A DNA stretch of 31,593 bases from CAUPWF01 sp036656795 (GCA_036656795.1 JAVXHR010000021.1:1-31593), one strand, 5' to 3'; shown: positions 1-8,196, numbered from the stretch's first letter. Notes: generated from the sequence alone by a model not told the origin. Program-made: numbers and translations.

Positions 1-1304
1 TCCAAGCAAACCACCGCTGTTTCCACTTGATGATTGTGGATTTCCGTCACCTTGATAATCATTCCCTCCGTTTCCACCTCTGTGGTAGTGCCATCCGACG
101 GAATTGCACCCAATGCGCTAAATATCAGCCCGTTAAAGGTGTCATAGTCATCATCGGGGAGAGAAATATCCAGCATCTTAGAAACCTCTTTAAGCGAAGC
201 ATCTCCATGAATTTTCCAAGTTTTAGAGTCAATCTGTTCGATCAGCGGCAACATATCCTCCATCGAATCATCGTCCCCCAAGTCACCCACAAGTTGCTCC
301 ACAAGGTCGTTAATAGTTATAATGCCGACCATACCGCCGTACTCATCCAGCACAACGGCAAGGCTGTTATGGGTGTGCTTCATGTTGCGAAACAGCACAT
401 CAGCATTTATATACTCAGGAACAAAGTAGGTGGCTTTCACAGCCTTTTCCATAACGGTTTCCCTGCTCTTATCTTCTAAGCGGAAATAGTCTTTCGCATT
501 TAGTATGCCGACAATATTATCAGCAGTTTCATCACAGACAGGGTAGCGGGTGTGACGGCTACCGTGGATGGTATTCTTCCAATCCTCCATACTTTCATCT
601 GTCCACAGCAATGAAATCCCCGTTCTGTGGGTGGCGATGTCACCTGCAGTTAAATCATCAAACTCAAAGACGTTTTGGATAAACTGCTTTTCTTCATGGT
701 CGATGGCACCCTTTTCACTGCCCACATCCACTAGCATGCGGATTTCTTCTTCACTCACCTCGTTGTCCTCGGCATTGGGGTCAATGCCCAACAATCGCAG
801 GATGGTATTGGTGGAGATCGTGAGAAACCAAACAACAGGAGCAAAGAGCTTGGCGATGCCACTAATGAGTGCTGACATCCCAAGCGCCAGTGCCTCAGCC
901 TTACGCATTGCCACACGTTTGGGAACCAGCTCGCCAAAAATCAATGTGAAATAGGATAAAATGATGGTGATGACCACCACAGCAATGCCGTCGAGCGTTG
1001 TTGTGGGAATTGTCACGCCAAGGCTAATCAGCCAATTCACCAGCCCATCGGAAAAGTTTTCTGCAGCAAAGGCGCTGCCCATAAAGCCGGACAGGGTAAT
1101 AGCCACCTGAATGGTAGCCAGGAACTTCGCCGGCTGACTGGTGAGCCGTGCCAGTCGCACAGCTCGCTTATCTCCCTCGGTAACCAGCTTTGCCAGTTTG
1201 CTGTCGTTCATCGAAATAACCGCAATTTCCGCACAAGCAAAGACCGCATTGAGCGCAATTAAAACAACCTGTAATAAAATTATAAATGCAATAGAACTAT
1301 TCAA
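1..1304 (-). CDS. CNNM/CorC-type 'hemolysin' family membrane protein, 3' end cut by window
   Basis: A membrane protein of the CNNM/CorC (DUF21-CBS-CorC_HlyC) family. Relatives are linked to divalent-cation (Mg2+/Co2+) transport or efflux; the name hemolysin is historical. About 434 codons are visible and the gene runs off the left edge. Residues 1-185 form the hydrophobic DUF21 domain, including the conserved stretch TLIFGELVPKRVA. A CBS pair follows at about 200-325, with the typical VVLDEYGGMVGIIT segment, and then the start of the CorC_HlyC domain. Only a few C-terminal residues are probably missing. The start is TTG at 1304, chosen because AGGAGG lies 8 bases upstream at 1313-1318 and no better ATG exists. 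GC is about 50%, well above the other genes here, which suggests recent acquisition. A roughly 200-base leader with a terminator-like hairpin precedes it. Family assignment is secure; the transported ion is not known. Confidence 0.93.
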   Translation of the reverse strand, partial: MNSSIAFIILLQVVLIALNAVFACAEIAVISMNDSKLAKLVTEGDKRAVRLARLTSQPAKFLATIQVAITLSGFMGSAFAAENFSDGLVNWLISLGVTIPTTTLDGIAVVVITIILSYFTLIFGELVPKRVAMRKAEALALGMSALISGIAKLFAPVVWFLTISTNTILRLLGIDPNAEDNEVSEEEIRMLVDVGSEKGAIDHEEKQFIQNVFEFDDLTAGDIATHRTGISLLWTDESMEDWKNTIHGSRHTRYPVCDETADNIVGILNAKDYFRLEDKSRETVMEKAVKATYFVPEYINADVLFRNMKHTHNSLAVVLDEYGGMVGIITINDLVEQLVGDLGDDDSMEDMLPLIEQIDSKTWKIHGDASLKEVSKMLDISLPDDDYDTFNGLIFSALGAIPSDGTTTEVETEGMIIKVTEIHNHQVETAVVCL

Positions 1305-1360
1305 AATAAAATCCTCCTCTAAAGTATGAATCAATTGTCATAAATCAATAAAAACGCAAA

Positions 1361-1404
1361 AGACATAGCCTCCTGCTTTACTCACGCAAGCATAGGCTAT
1401 GTCT
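1361..1404 (-). terminator. Terminator-like hairpin inside the CorC-family leader
   Basis: On the minus strand AGACATAGCCT pairs perfectly with AGGCTATGTCT (11 bp, arms 1394-1404 and 1361-1371). The transcript continues TTTTGCGTTTTTA. It lies 56 bases before the TTG start of the CorC-family gene and downstream of a good promoter, so it could terminate the leader transcript. The T-tract is interrupted, so strength is uncertain. The alternative is that it ends the upstream TetR-gene transcript. Confidence 0.65.
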
Positions 1405-1467
1405 CATTTGGTTTAATATATGGCATAAAGGAGGATTGTCTCCGTTATTACTGTCACTGTCGTCCAT
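1378..1467 (-). CDS. Putative 29-residue leader peptide overlapping the attenuator
   Basis: A 29-codon ORF starts with ATG at 1467 and stops with TAA at 1378-1380. It runs through the upstream arm of the hairpin at 1361-1404 and stops in its loop. The C-terminal half reads CHILNQMRHSLCLRE. A four-codon ORF (ATG at 1481, MSEE) ends in TAATG, sharing one A with this start, and has GAGGGG just upstream, so initiation could be by coupling. A ribosome at the stop would cover the hairpin arms, as in ribosome-mediated attenuation. Translation is inferred from position; no homologue is claimed. Confidence 0.45.
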   Translation of the reverse strand: MDDSDSNNGDNPPLCHILNQMRHSLCLRE

Positions 1468-1510
1468 TATTCTTCACTCATCTCCCCTCAAAAACGATGT
1501 TTGTTTATCT

Positions 1511-1539
1511 ATGTTACCAAAAATAGTGGAGTGCGTCAA
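1511..1539 (-). promoter_or_regulatory. Sigma-A-type promoter for the CorC-family gene
   Basis: On the minus strand TTGACG (1534-1539) and TAACAT (1511-1516) are separated by exactly 17 bases. Initiation near 1504 gives a leader of about 200 nt containing the small ORFs and hairpin. It lies between the TetR stop and the CorC-family gene, so that gene need not depend on readthrough. Confidence 0.6.
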
Positions 1540-1583
1540 GAAACTTATTGTTAATTTTTTATACTTGGTGTCCTCCTTTAATC

Positions 1584-2165
1584 CTAAAGTTGAACCCTCA
1601 GATAAATCCCCAGTTCTTTCATACAGTCTTCCTTCATTTTTTCCGCCGGATAATCACTATATGTCAGCCACTGAAATATATAGCCTCTGACAAATATATA
1701 AATTTTTCGACACAGTTCATTTGCATCTGCTATTCCTGCACTTATGAACACTGAATATACTGTTTGAAAAAAAGGACGTTCTTTTACACTGTTTTCTTCT
1801 TTGTCTGAAGTCAAATAGATTCGATATATCTCCTGTATAAGTTCTTTGTCAAACATCTGTGTTAGATTTTCTAAAAAAGATTCCATCAATTGTAATATTT
1901 GCGCCTCTAACGTTTGAGTACTATCTATAATTTCTTTCCAATTTTCTTTATATTCTATCTTTCCAAAGATATCTAATAGTATCTCATCTTTTGATGTAAA
2001 ATATAAATAAAAAGTACCAATTGATATCTGGGCATTCTGGCAGATTTCCCGAATCGTTATCTTACTGTATCCTTTTTTCTTAATTAAAAGTAATGTAGTA
2101 TTAAAAATCTTTTTTTTTGTAAGCTGAGCCTGTTCTTTTCGAGAAATATATGGTTTTTCATTCAA
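1584..2165 (-). CDS. TetR/AcrR family transcriptional regulator
   Basis: A 193-residue DNA-binding regulator of TetR type. The N-terminal helix-turn-helix covers roughly residues 10-57 and shows the usual pattern, with ITIREICQNAQISIGTFYLYF as the recognition region followed by SKDEILLDIF. The remaining 135 residues are the variable helical ligand-binding domain and give no clue to the inducer. The start is TTG at 2165, because GAGGTG (2172-2177) lies 6 bases upstream. A longer frame from 2213 would overlap the preceding gene. It is the last gene of the permease-dipeptidase-PepT-like operon, 13 bases after the PepT-like stop. The likely job is local control of that operon, perhaps through the repeats at 5911-5930. 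No clear terminator follows the gene. Confidence 0.9.
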   Translation of the reverse strand: MNEKPYISRKEQAQLTKKKIFNTTLLLIKKKGYSKITIREICQNAQISIGTFYLYFTSKDEILLDIFGKIEYKENWKEIIDSTQTLEAQILQLMESFLENLTQMFDKELIQEIYRIYLTSDKEENSVKERPFFQTVYSVFISAGIADANELCRKIYIFVRGYIFQWLTYSDYPAEKMKEDCMKELGIYLRVQL

Positions 2166-2178
2166 ACTTTTCACCTCA

Positions 2179-3426
2179 CTATTCCAACATATCTTCTTCG
2201 CCCGACTCAGCAAATAATGTTACGACATTTATAATAACCTGCACTGCTTTTTCCATGGATTGTATCGGGATAAATTCTTGTACACTTTGTGCATTATATC
2301 CTCCCGAAAAAAGGTTGGGACAAGGGATCCCCATAAACGATATGGTAACACCATCTGTCCCGCCTCGCACTGGAATCACTTTTGGTTCTACCTCCGCAAG
2401 AAGTATCGCCTTTTTAGCAATATTTATAATCTCAGGGTATTCATCTATCTTTTGTTTCATATTAAGATAATAATCTTCTATTTCAACTACAAATGTCTTT
2501 TCCCCATAATAAGCATTTAAAAAATCCGCAATTTCCTGCATTCTTCTTTTTCGATATTCATAGCCTGCCAAATCAAAGTCTCGAATATTATAAGTCATTC
2601 TGCATTGCTCTACTCCACCTCTGATATCGCTAATATGGTAATACCCTTCATATCCTTGTGTATGCGCCGGAATATCTCCTTTGGGAAGAGCTGCCATATA
2701 TTCTTCTGCCAATAAGATTGCATTCTTCATACGGTTCTTTGCATGACCTGGGTATCCACTTACCCCATTTACAATCACCGATACTGTGGCTGCATTAAAA
2801 TTCTCATAATTCAATTCCCCAACAGCACCACCTTCTATAGTAAATCCAACTTGCGCCGGAACTGCTTCCATAGAGATATATTCTGTACTATATCCCAGCT
2901 CTTCGTCTGGTGTAAAGACAATATATAATTCTCCATGCTCCAATTGAGGTGATTCTTGTATCGAATGTACTGCTTCCATAATCTCTGCAATGCCTGCCTT
3001 GCCATCGGCTCCAAGTATAGTAGTTCCATCTGTCACAATAAGGTCTTTTCCACAGCACTCCTTCAAATATGGGAATTCTTCTATACATAATTCCATTTTC
3101 AATCTTTCGTTTAATACAATAGGTTGTCCATCATAATTCTCAATGATACGTGGCTTGATATTACCACCTTGTACTTCAGGACTTGTATCTAGGTGTGCAA
3201 AAAAAGCAAGGGAAGGAATTTTCTTTTTTGAATTGGAGGGTATCTTTGCATATAAAAAACTTTTTTCATCAATATATGCATCTACAACACCCATATCCCG
3301 AAGTTCGTCCAGCAACAAACTCGCCAGTAATTTTTCATTCTCATTACTGGGGCAAGAAGTGTTCTCTTCATTCCCCTGGGTGTCAATAGAAATATATTTT
3401 AAAAAACGATTTACAACTGATTTCAT
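2179..3426 (-). CDS. PepT-like M20 family protein with altered active-site residues
   Basis: A 415-residue homologue of tripeptide aminopeptidase PepT (M20B). The fold signatures are intact: H78 and D80 (HLDT), D141 (GADGKAG), E175/E176 (DEEL) and RGGTDG near 354. Three key positions differ from canonical PepT and from the second copy at 8357. The metal-ligand Asp of the DGG motif is Glu (E198, TIEGG). The lid His of HPG is Tyr (Y225, GYPG). The C-terminal metal-ligand His of GGHN is Tyr (Y377, GGYN). It may be inactive, use one metal, or have another substrate. The start is ATG 3426, with GGGGAAGG just upstream; a longer frame would overlap the dipeptidase gene. It sits between an M19 dipeptidase and a TetR gene in an operon with an amino-acid permease, so a peptide or amino-acid-derivative substrate is likely. 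Confidence 0.88.
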   Translation of the reverse strand: MKSVVNRFLKYISIDTQGNEENTSCPSNENEKLLASLLLDELRDMGVVDAYIDEKSFLYAKIPSNSKKKIPSLAFFAHLDTSPEVQGGNIKPRIIENYDGQPIVLNERLKMELCIEEFPYLKECCGKDLIVTDGTTILGADGKAGIAEIMEAVHSIQESPQLEHGELYIVFTPDEELGYSTEYISMEAVPAQVGFTIEGGAVGELNYENFNAATVSVIVNGVSGYPGHAKNRMKNAILLAEEYMAALPKGDIPAHTQGYEGYYHISDIRGGVEQCRMTYNIRDFDLAGYEYRKRRMQEIADFLNAYYGEKTFVVEIEDYYLNMKQKIDEYPEIINIAKKAILLAEVEPKVIPVRGGTDGVTISFMGIPCPNLFSGGYNAQSVQEFIPIQSMEKAVQVIINVVTLFAESGEEDMLE

Positions 3427-3451
3427 AATCCTTCCCCTTTCAAACACTTTT

Positions 3452-4417
3452 TTAGTTCTCCTCATACCGTTTTAAAAACTGTTCTGCATTTTTATAACAT
3501 ACTGCTTCAATTTCGCCCGTTGTAAAATGAGCTTTTTCCATCTCTATAACCAGCTTGTTCATCTCCTGGCAGCCGTCAATCTCCAGCTGTTCTTCTACAC
3601 CATCAAAATCCGTTCCAATTACCATCACATCAAGACCACCCACATCTATAATATGCCGTATATGTGCTACCATGGATAGGGTTGTACTTTTTCCATTATC
3701 TTGTAAAAAATCTCCACAGAAATTTAATCCCATCACACCACCACGTTCTGCTAATTTGCGAATCATATCATCTGTCAGATTTCGATTGTGATCTTGGATT
3801 GCTCTTGCATTAGAATGGGTTGCAATAAAGGGTCTTTTTCCATAGCGGCACACATCTTCAAAACCACCATCTGATAAGTGGGATACATCTGCTATAATAC
3901 CCAACTCGTCCATACGCTCCAGAGCGTCAATGCCAAATGGCTTTAACCCTTGATGCTGGAATTCATATCTGTGATTGGGATAACCCAGACAATTTTCAAA
4001 ATTCCACGTAAGCGTAATGATGCGAATTCCCTTTTCATATAATTCATTCAAACGTTCCAACTTATTCTCCAGTATATCTCCTTCTTCTATTGTTAAAAAA
4101 CCCGACAACTTTCCTTCTCTTTTATTTGTCATATATTCTGCATAAGAGCCCGCAAATGCAACGGTGTCTTTATGTATCTCCACTTCTTTGTAAAACAAAT
4201 CCGCCATAGAAAGCGCATCCAGATATAAATTCTCCTTTACCGGCTTTCCTTCTAACCATAAAAAACATGCGAAACACTGTGCAGTATAGTGACTTTTTAA
4301 TAAACGCTCCAAATCCAAATGCCCCTGGTTTCGCCATAATGTTTCCTTGAATTTTCCTTGACTCTCCAGATCGTACAATCGCATCAAAGTATCACAATGA
4401 AAATCGAAAAATTGCAT
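3452..4417 (-). CDS. Membrane dipeptidase family (M19) Zn-dependent dipeptidase
   Basis: A 321-residue member of peptidase family M19 (renal dipeptidase type), which hydrolyses dipeptides, often including those with a C-terminal D-residue. The di-zinc site looks complete: H7 and D9 (HCDT), bridging E111 (TIEEGD), H180 (DVSHLSDGG) and H201 (THSNAR). R212 (NRN) and D270 (GTDFDG) are also present. There is no signal peptide, so it is cytoplasmic. The ATG at 4417 is preceded by AAGGGG. The permease gene ends 3 bases upstream and the PepT-like gene starts 25 bases downstream, so all three are probably one transcript. Its role would be to break down dipeptides imported or produced in this pathway. 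Confidence 0.94.
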   Translation of the reverse strand: MQFFDFHCDTLMRLYDLESQGKFKETLWRNQGHLDLERLLKSHYTAQCFACFLWLEGKPVKENLYLDALSMADLFYKEVEIHKDTVAFAGSYAEYMTNKREGKLSGFLTIEEGDILENKLERLNELYEKGIRIITLTWNFENCLGYPNHRYEFQHQGLKPFGIDALERMDELGIIADVSHLSDGGFEDVCRYGKRPFIATHSNARAIQDHNRNLTDDMIRKLAERGGVMGLNFCGDFLQDNGKSTTLSMVAHIRHIIDVGGLDVMVIGTDFDGVEEQLEIDGCQEMNKLVIEMEKAHFTTGEIEAVCYKNAEQFLKRYEEN

Positions 4418-4420
4418 CTT

Positions 4421-5869
4421 TTAATTCCCCTTTTCTTTGTTCTCTTTCTTATGATATTTTTTTAACGAAAAACTTCTGAGTATATATCCCAATATAATCA
4501 ATGCAATAGGTCCTCCATACGTTTTTACTAATAATATCATGGATTCTGTTTTGGTTTCTGCCCAGATAAAGTAATCTAATCCGGCTCCAATGTACGCCAA
4601 GACAGCAACTCCAATTGTAACAACTGCTACCGGAACTGCGATGGTATTGTTCTTAAATACAGTAAAAGCAGACTCTTTTTTCTTGAGTCTAAACACAAGA
4701 AAAGCAATTGCAAGCATTGCATATGCCGGTACCGAAGAAAGCGCTGATAAATCTGTTAACAAATTAAACAACGCATCTATTCCACCTAGTCCAAAAAGAG
4801 GAACTGTAATCAATATAATCACGATGCCACACTGAATCCAAAGTGCATTCTTCATTGTTCCGTCAGGTGCTTGTTTTGTTAACACTTTAGGGAATGTCCC
4901 TTCTGGCACCTCTGAGAATAATGCACGTAACGGTGAATCCATCCATACAATATATGCCGCTACACTCGTAATTGTAAAGGAAAGTGCATAAAGACGAACT
5001 GCAATCCCTCCATTCAAGCCCCAATTCTCTGCCAATCTTTCATATACCATATAAGCAGCATCTTTTACTCCCGCTTCTTGAATTGCTTCCGGAGATGCGA
5101 TCACAAGTACTGCCACCGATCCTATAATATATGCAAATGCAATAAGAAATGTTGCAATGAAAACTGCCTTTTTAAAATTCTTTTTCGGATTTTCTACATC
5201 TTTGACATAGGTTCCTCCAACTTCTGCTCCTGCTACCGCCAACAAAAGCCATGCAAAAGTCGCAAAATATGAAGTATCAAACGTAGGAGTCAAACTTTCG
5301 ACCGTGAATTTTGTTTCCGATGGTGTACCCATTAAAAGACCTGCGAAAGCAAACACAATAAAAACCGCAGTCAGCGCCATCGTAAGTTTTCCACCAAAAT
5401 TACTGATTTTCGAAAATTTTTTGACACCTGTAGATGCGATAAATGTCAAAATAATAGCCAATATAATGCTCATATATGGAAGAAGATATGCGTTACTGTC
5501 ACTAAATCTATTCTCTCCAAATATAGTCCAAGATACCATAACCGGAATTCTTGCAAATACCATTTGTAAATAAAATAATGTAGACACAAAATAAGACCAC
5601 GTTCCAATAAATGCCCATTTCTCACCTAATCCAGCCTTAATCCATGTATAGACGCCTGCACTTCCCTGTTCGTCTGCAGATGCTAATTCCGGAATAAATA
5701 ATGACAATGGCAAAAAGAACAATACTGCCACAATCAACCACGATGGAACTGATGCCGGTCCTAACGCCACAACATTGTTTGTTATATTTCCAAATCCAAA
5801 TGTCGGAACAACGATTAGCAATATCAGTGTCCATAAACTTAATTTCCTTCCCTTTTTCTCTTCACCCAT
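4421..5869 (-). CDS. APC superfamily amino acid permease/antiporter
   Basis: A 482-residue integral membrane transporter with about 12 hydrophobic helices. The first carries the glycine-rich TFGFGNITNN segment expected of APC family helix 1, where substrate binds. Later parts (SAGVYTWIKAGLG, and AGAEVGGTYVKDVENPKKNF near 230) resemble the glutamate/GABA antiporter and YjeM-like branches. The exact substrate cannot be read from sequence. The chosen start is ATG 5869 (MGEEKKGRKLSLW), with GAGGGA at 5875-5880; the longer frame to 5929 has no ribosome site and would cross the operator-like repeats. It is the first gene of the operon with an M19 dipeptidase, a PepT-like protein and TetR. It probably imports the amino acid or derivative those enzymes handle. 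Confidence 0.93.
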   Translation of the reverse strand: MGEEKKGRKLSLWTLILLIVVPTFGFGNITNNVVALGPASVPSWLIVAVLFFLPLSLFIPELASADEQGSAGVYTWIKAGLGEKWAFIGTWSYFVSTLFYLQMVFARIPVMVSWTIFGENRFSDSNAYLLPYMSIILAIILTFIASTGVKKFSKISNFGGKLTMALTAVFIVFAFAGLLMGTPSETKFTVESLTPTFDTSYFATFAWLLLAVAGAEVGGTYVKDVENPKKNFKKAVFIATFLIAFAYIIGSVAVLVIASPEAIQEAGVKDAAYMVYERLAENWGLNGGIAVRLYALSFTITSVAAYIVWMDSPLRALFSEVPEGTFPKVLTKQAPDGTMKNALWIQCGIVIILITVPLFGLGGIDALFNLLTDLSALSSVPAYAMLAIAFLVFRLKKKESAFTVFKNNTIAVPVAVVTIGVAVLAYIGAGLDYFIWAETKTESMILLVKTYGGPIALIILGYILRSFSLKKYHKKENKEKGN

Positions 5870-5910
5870 AGCTTTCCCTCTTTTCTCAACATGCCAATTG
5901 GTCATATTCG

Positions 5911-5930
5911 GAACACGTTCAGTGAACACG
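5911..5930. promoter_or_regulatory. Operator-like repeat downstream of the permease promoter
   Basis: GAACACG occurs twice (5911-5917 and 5924-5930), and the middle forms the near-palindrome GTTCAGTGAAC (5917-5927). It lies between the -10 box and the permease start, around +8 to +28 of the transcript, a position suited to repression. The operon's own TetR protein is the obvious candidate binder. This is inference from position only. Confidence 0.45.
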
Positions 5931-5944
5931 TTTCTTATATCCTT

Positions 5945-5973
5945 ATACTACTTATAAAAAGTGCTTTTGTCAA
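5945..5973 (-). promoter_or_regulatory. Promoter of the permease-dipeptidase-PepT-like-TetR operon
   Basis: On the minus strand a perfect TTGACA -35 (5968-5973), a 17-base spacer and TAGTAT as -10 (5945-5950). Expected start of transcription is near 5938, giving a 5' leader of about 70 nt that includes the operator-like repeats. Confidence 0.75.
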
Positions 5974-6031
5974 CATTATTATACGTCATTTCGCATTCTT
6001 TTTTTGACTTTTAGAGGGGTTGATGCAAATC

Positions 6032-6072
6032 AAAAATGGAGCAAGATTTAATACGCATCTCACTCCATTTTT
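6032..6072 (-). terminator. Intrinsic terminator of the ktrB-ktrA transcript
   Basis: AAAAATGGAG pairs with CTCCATTTTT, with a further AGAT/ATCT pairing inside. On the minus strand the stem ends in a T-run, about 50 bases after the ktrA stop. The symmetric A and T tracts mean it may also stop transcription from the other side. Confidence 0.8.
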
Positions 6073-6119
6073 TAACTATATATATTACTGTATTTTATTT
6101 CATCTGACAGTACAACTTC

Positions 6120-6779
6120 CTACTTCATGTGTTCTAATATCTTATCCACATCTTTTTTTAACCCAACAATCATAAGATGTTCTTCGCCTGTCATCACGTA
6201 ATCCGCATGTGGCAGAATCGTTAGATGTCCATCGCTCTTAAAGCCTATCACACTTACATGATATTTGGCTCGAATTGCTACCTCACGAATGCTTTTTCCA
6301 ATCCAGATATCCATCGGTGGAATCTCAAAGATAGAATACCCCTCTGTTAATTCAATATAATCAAATACATGATTTGCACTATATTTCACTGCAAGGCGTT
6401 CTGCAATATCCCGATCTGGATAGAACACATCATCTGCCCCATTTCTTAATAAGAACTTGGCATGGATATCTCTATTTGCCTTACTTACAACATATTTTGC
6501 CCCTAATTCTTTCACAAGACTTGTAACCTCAAGACTATTCTGAAAATTAGTTCCAATACAGACAAAACAGATATCAAAATTCCCAATGCCCAAGCTTTTT
6601 AATACTTCCTCATTCGTACAATCCCCTACTTTTGCAGAAGTAGTGCAATATAACAAATCTGTCATCTGTGCTTCATCTCGGTCTACCACCATTACTTCAT
6701 TTCCCATGGAAGCCATGCTTGTACATAGATGGTGTCCAAAACGACCTAATCCTATAATTAATACTGATTTCATCTTCAT
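6120..6779 (-). CDS. ktrA: KtrA/TrkA-type potassium channel regulatory subunit
   Basis: Cytoplasmic gating subunit of a Ktr/Trk potassium uptake system, about 219 residues. The N-terminal RCK domain (about 1-130) has the nucleotide-binding glycine motif IIGLGRFG and the acidic VVDRD at the end of the second strand, as expected for NAD(H)/ATP binding. The C-terminal RCK_C domain (about 140-219) in KtrA proteins can bind c-di-AMP. It follows the membrane subunit, and the two genes nearly abut. The ribosome site AGGAG (6784-6788) overlaps the end of ktrB. Three in-frame ATGs follow (6782, 6779, 6773); 6779 is used here, and 6773, with a 10-base spacing, is equally possible. Function as a pair with KtrB is secure from family and neighbour. 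Confidence 0.93.
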   Translation of the reverse strand: MKMKSVLIIGLGRFGHHLCTSMASMGNEVMVVDRDEAQMTDLLYCTTSAKVGDCTNEEVLKSLGIGNFDICFVCIGTNFQNSLEVTSLVKELGAKYVVSKANRDIHAKFLLRNGADDVFYPDRDIAERLAVKYSANHVFDYIELTEGYSIFEIPPMDIWIGKSIREVAIRAKYHVSVIGFKSDGHLTILPHADYVMTGEEHLMIVGLKKDVDKILEHMK

Positions 6780-6786
6780 CATTCTC

Positions 6787-8130
6787 CTATCCAATCGTAA
6801 TATCTTCTATCGGTTGCATCACCGGTGCCTCTTGCTTATGCCCTTTAAAGGACAGTGCAAATGTTAAACTACCTATTCGACCGCAATACATTAAAAATAT
6901 AAGAACCGCTTGTGATATCCAATTCAACTCTCTAGTAATACCTGTAGACATTCCAACCGTTCCCATTGCTGATATTACTTCAAACAAAACATCAGTAAGT
7001 GGCAGCGATTGTACCGCTGTAATAATTATGGTTGCAGTAATGGATAAAAACAAATTGGTACATAACACCGTACTTGCCTTTCGAATGGTTCCTTCTGCTA
7101 ATCGTCGACCAAATACATTACAACTATTATTGTTCTTTAAATTCGCTCCTATATAAGCTAACAACACTACAAATGTTGTTGTCTTAATTCCACCGGCTGT
7201 AGAACCAGGGCTTCCTCCTATAAACATCAGCACCATGCTTAGCATCTTGCTACTGCCCTCTAAGGAAGCCGTATCTATTGTATTAAATCCTGCCGTTCTA
7301 GCAGTAACCGAACTGAATAGAGAACTTAATATCTTCCCATGTTCAGACATTCCCACCAATAGGTTATTGGATTCAAATATGTAAAATAATGCAGCACCAC
7401 CAAATATCAATACAGCTGTTGTTGTCAATACAATTTTTGTGTGCAATCTATAATGTTTAAAATGAAGTTTGTGAATAGACAAATCGTTCCATACGAAAAA
7501 TCCAATTCCTCCAATTACAATCAACGACATAATCGTTAGATTTATAAGCCAATCATCATAATATCCTGTAAAAGACGAATATGGCTCATCTACTCCCATA
7601 AGGTCAAATCCCGCATTACAAAATGCCGACACTGAATGAAAGATTCCATAATACGTCGCTTTTAACCACCCAAAGCGTTCATGAAAACGAATCGCCAGTA
7701 ATAATGCTCCAACTCCCTCAAAAAACAAGGTTCCCATTATAATCTTTTTAGCAAGTCTTACAATACCACCAATCTGTAGAATATTCACACTTTCTTGAAG
7801 CGCACCTCTTGTCCACAGACCAATCTTTCTTCTTAATAAAACAGCAAAAAAAACTCCAATTGTCATAAATCCCAATCCACCAATTTGAATCAAAATCAAA
7901 ATGACACATTGCCCAAACACTGTCCAATTCTGACAGGTATCTGCCACTACCAACCCTGTTACACATGATGCCGATGCCGATGTAAATGCCGCGTCAATAA
8001 ATGACGTTCCAGCTCCATCTCGTGTTGATATCGGAAGCATTAGTAATAATGCTCCACATAGAATAATCAATACATATCCTATGGCTATCATCTGTACTTG
8101 AGTAAGCTTCTTATACGAAAACTTTTCCAT
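6787..8130 (-). CDS. ktrB: KtrB/TrkH-type potassium transporter membrane subunit
   Basis: Ion-conducting subunit of a Ktr-type K+ uptake system (about 447 residues, the usual KtrB length). The four pore-loop repeats are visible, each with a filter glycine: SCVTGLVV, FCNAGFDL, ARTAGFNT and TVGMSTGI. The segment MFIGGSPGSTAGGIKTTT before the last repeat is the characteristic gate loop. The start is ATG 8130 (MEKFSYKK), with GAGGGG just upstream. Starting at 8193 would place the start beside the -10 box of the promoter at 8197-8225. It is transcribed with ktrA and diverges from pepT. Confidence 0.93.
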   Translation of the reverse strand: MEKFSYKKLTQVQMIAIGYVLIILCGALLLMLPISTRDGAGTSFIDAAFTSASASCVTGLVVADTCQNWTVFGQCVILILIQIGGLGFMTIGVFFAVLLRRKIGLWTRGALQESVNILQIGGIVRLAKKIIMGTLFFEGVGALLLAIRFHERFGWLKATYYGIFHSVSAFCNAGFDLMGVDEPYSSFTGYYDDWLINLTIMSLIVIGGIGFFVWNDLSIHKLHFKHYRLHTKIVLTTTAVLIFGGAALFYIFESNNLLVGMSEHGKILSSLFSSVTARTAGFNTIDTASLEGSSKMLSMVLMFIGGSPGSTAGGIKTTTFVVLLAYIGANLKNNNSCNVFGRRLAEGTIRKASTVLCTNLFLSITATIIITAVQSLPLTDVLFEVISAMGTVGMSTGITRELNWISQAVLIFLMYCGRIGSLTFALSFKGHKQEAPVMQPIEDITIG

Positions 8131-8196
8131 TTCCCCTCTATTATCCTCACAGTCTCTCATTGCGTAAAAACACTCGAATGCTTTTACATCCATCTC

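Noticed and set aside
27..1329. Several plus-strand open frames opposite the CorC-family gene
   Set aside because: They lack ribosome sites and family features and are antisense shadows of a clearly conserved minus-strand protein.
1305..1505. Known metal riboswitch (yybP-ykoY or M-box) in the CorC leader
   Set aside because: A GGGGAG stretch first suggested yybP-ykoY, but the remaining conserved core could not be found, and M-box landmarks are absent. A covariance-model search would settle it.
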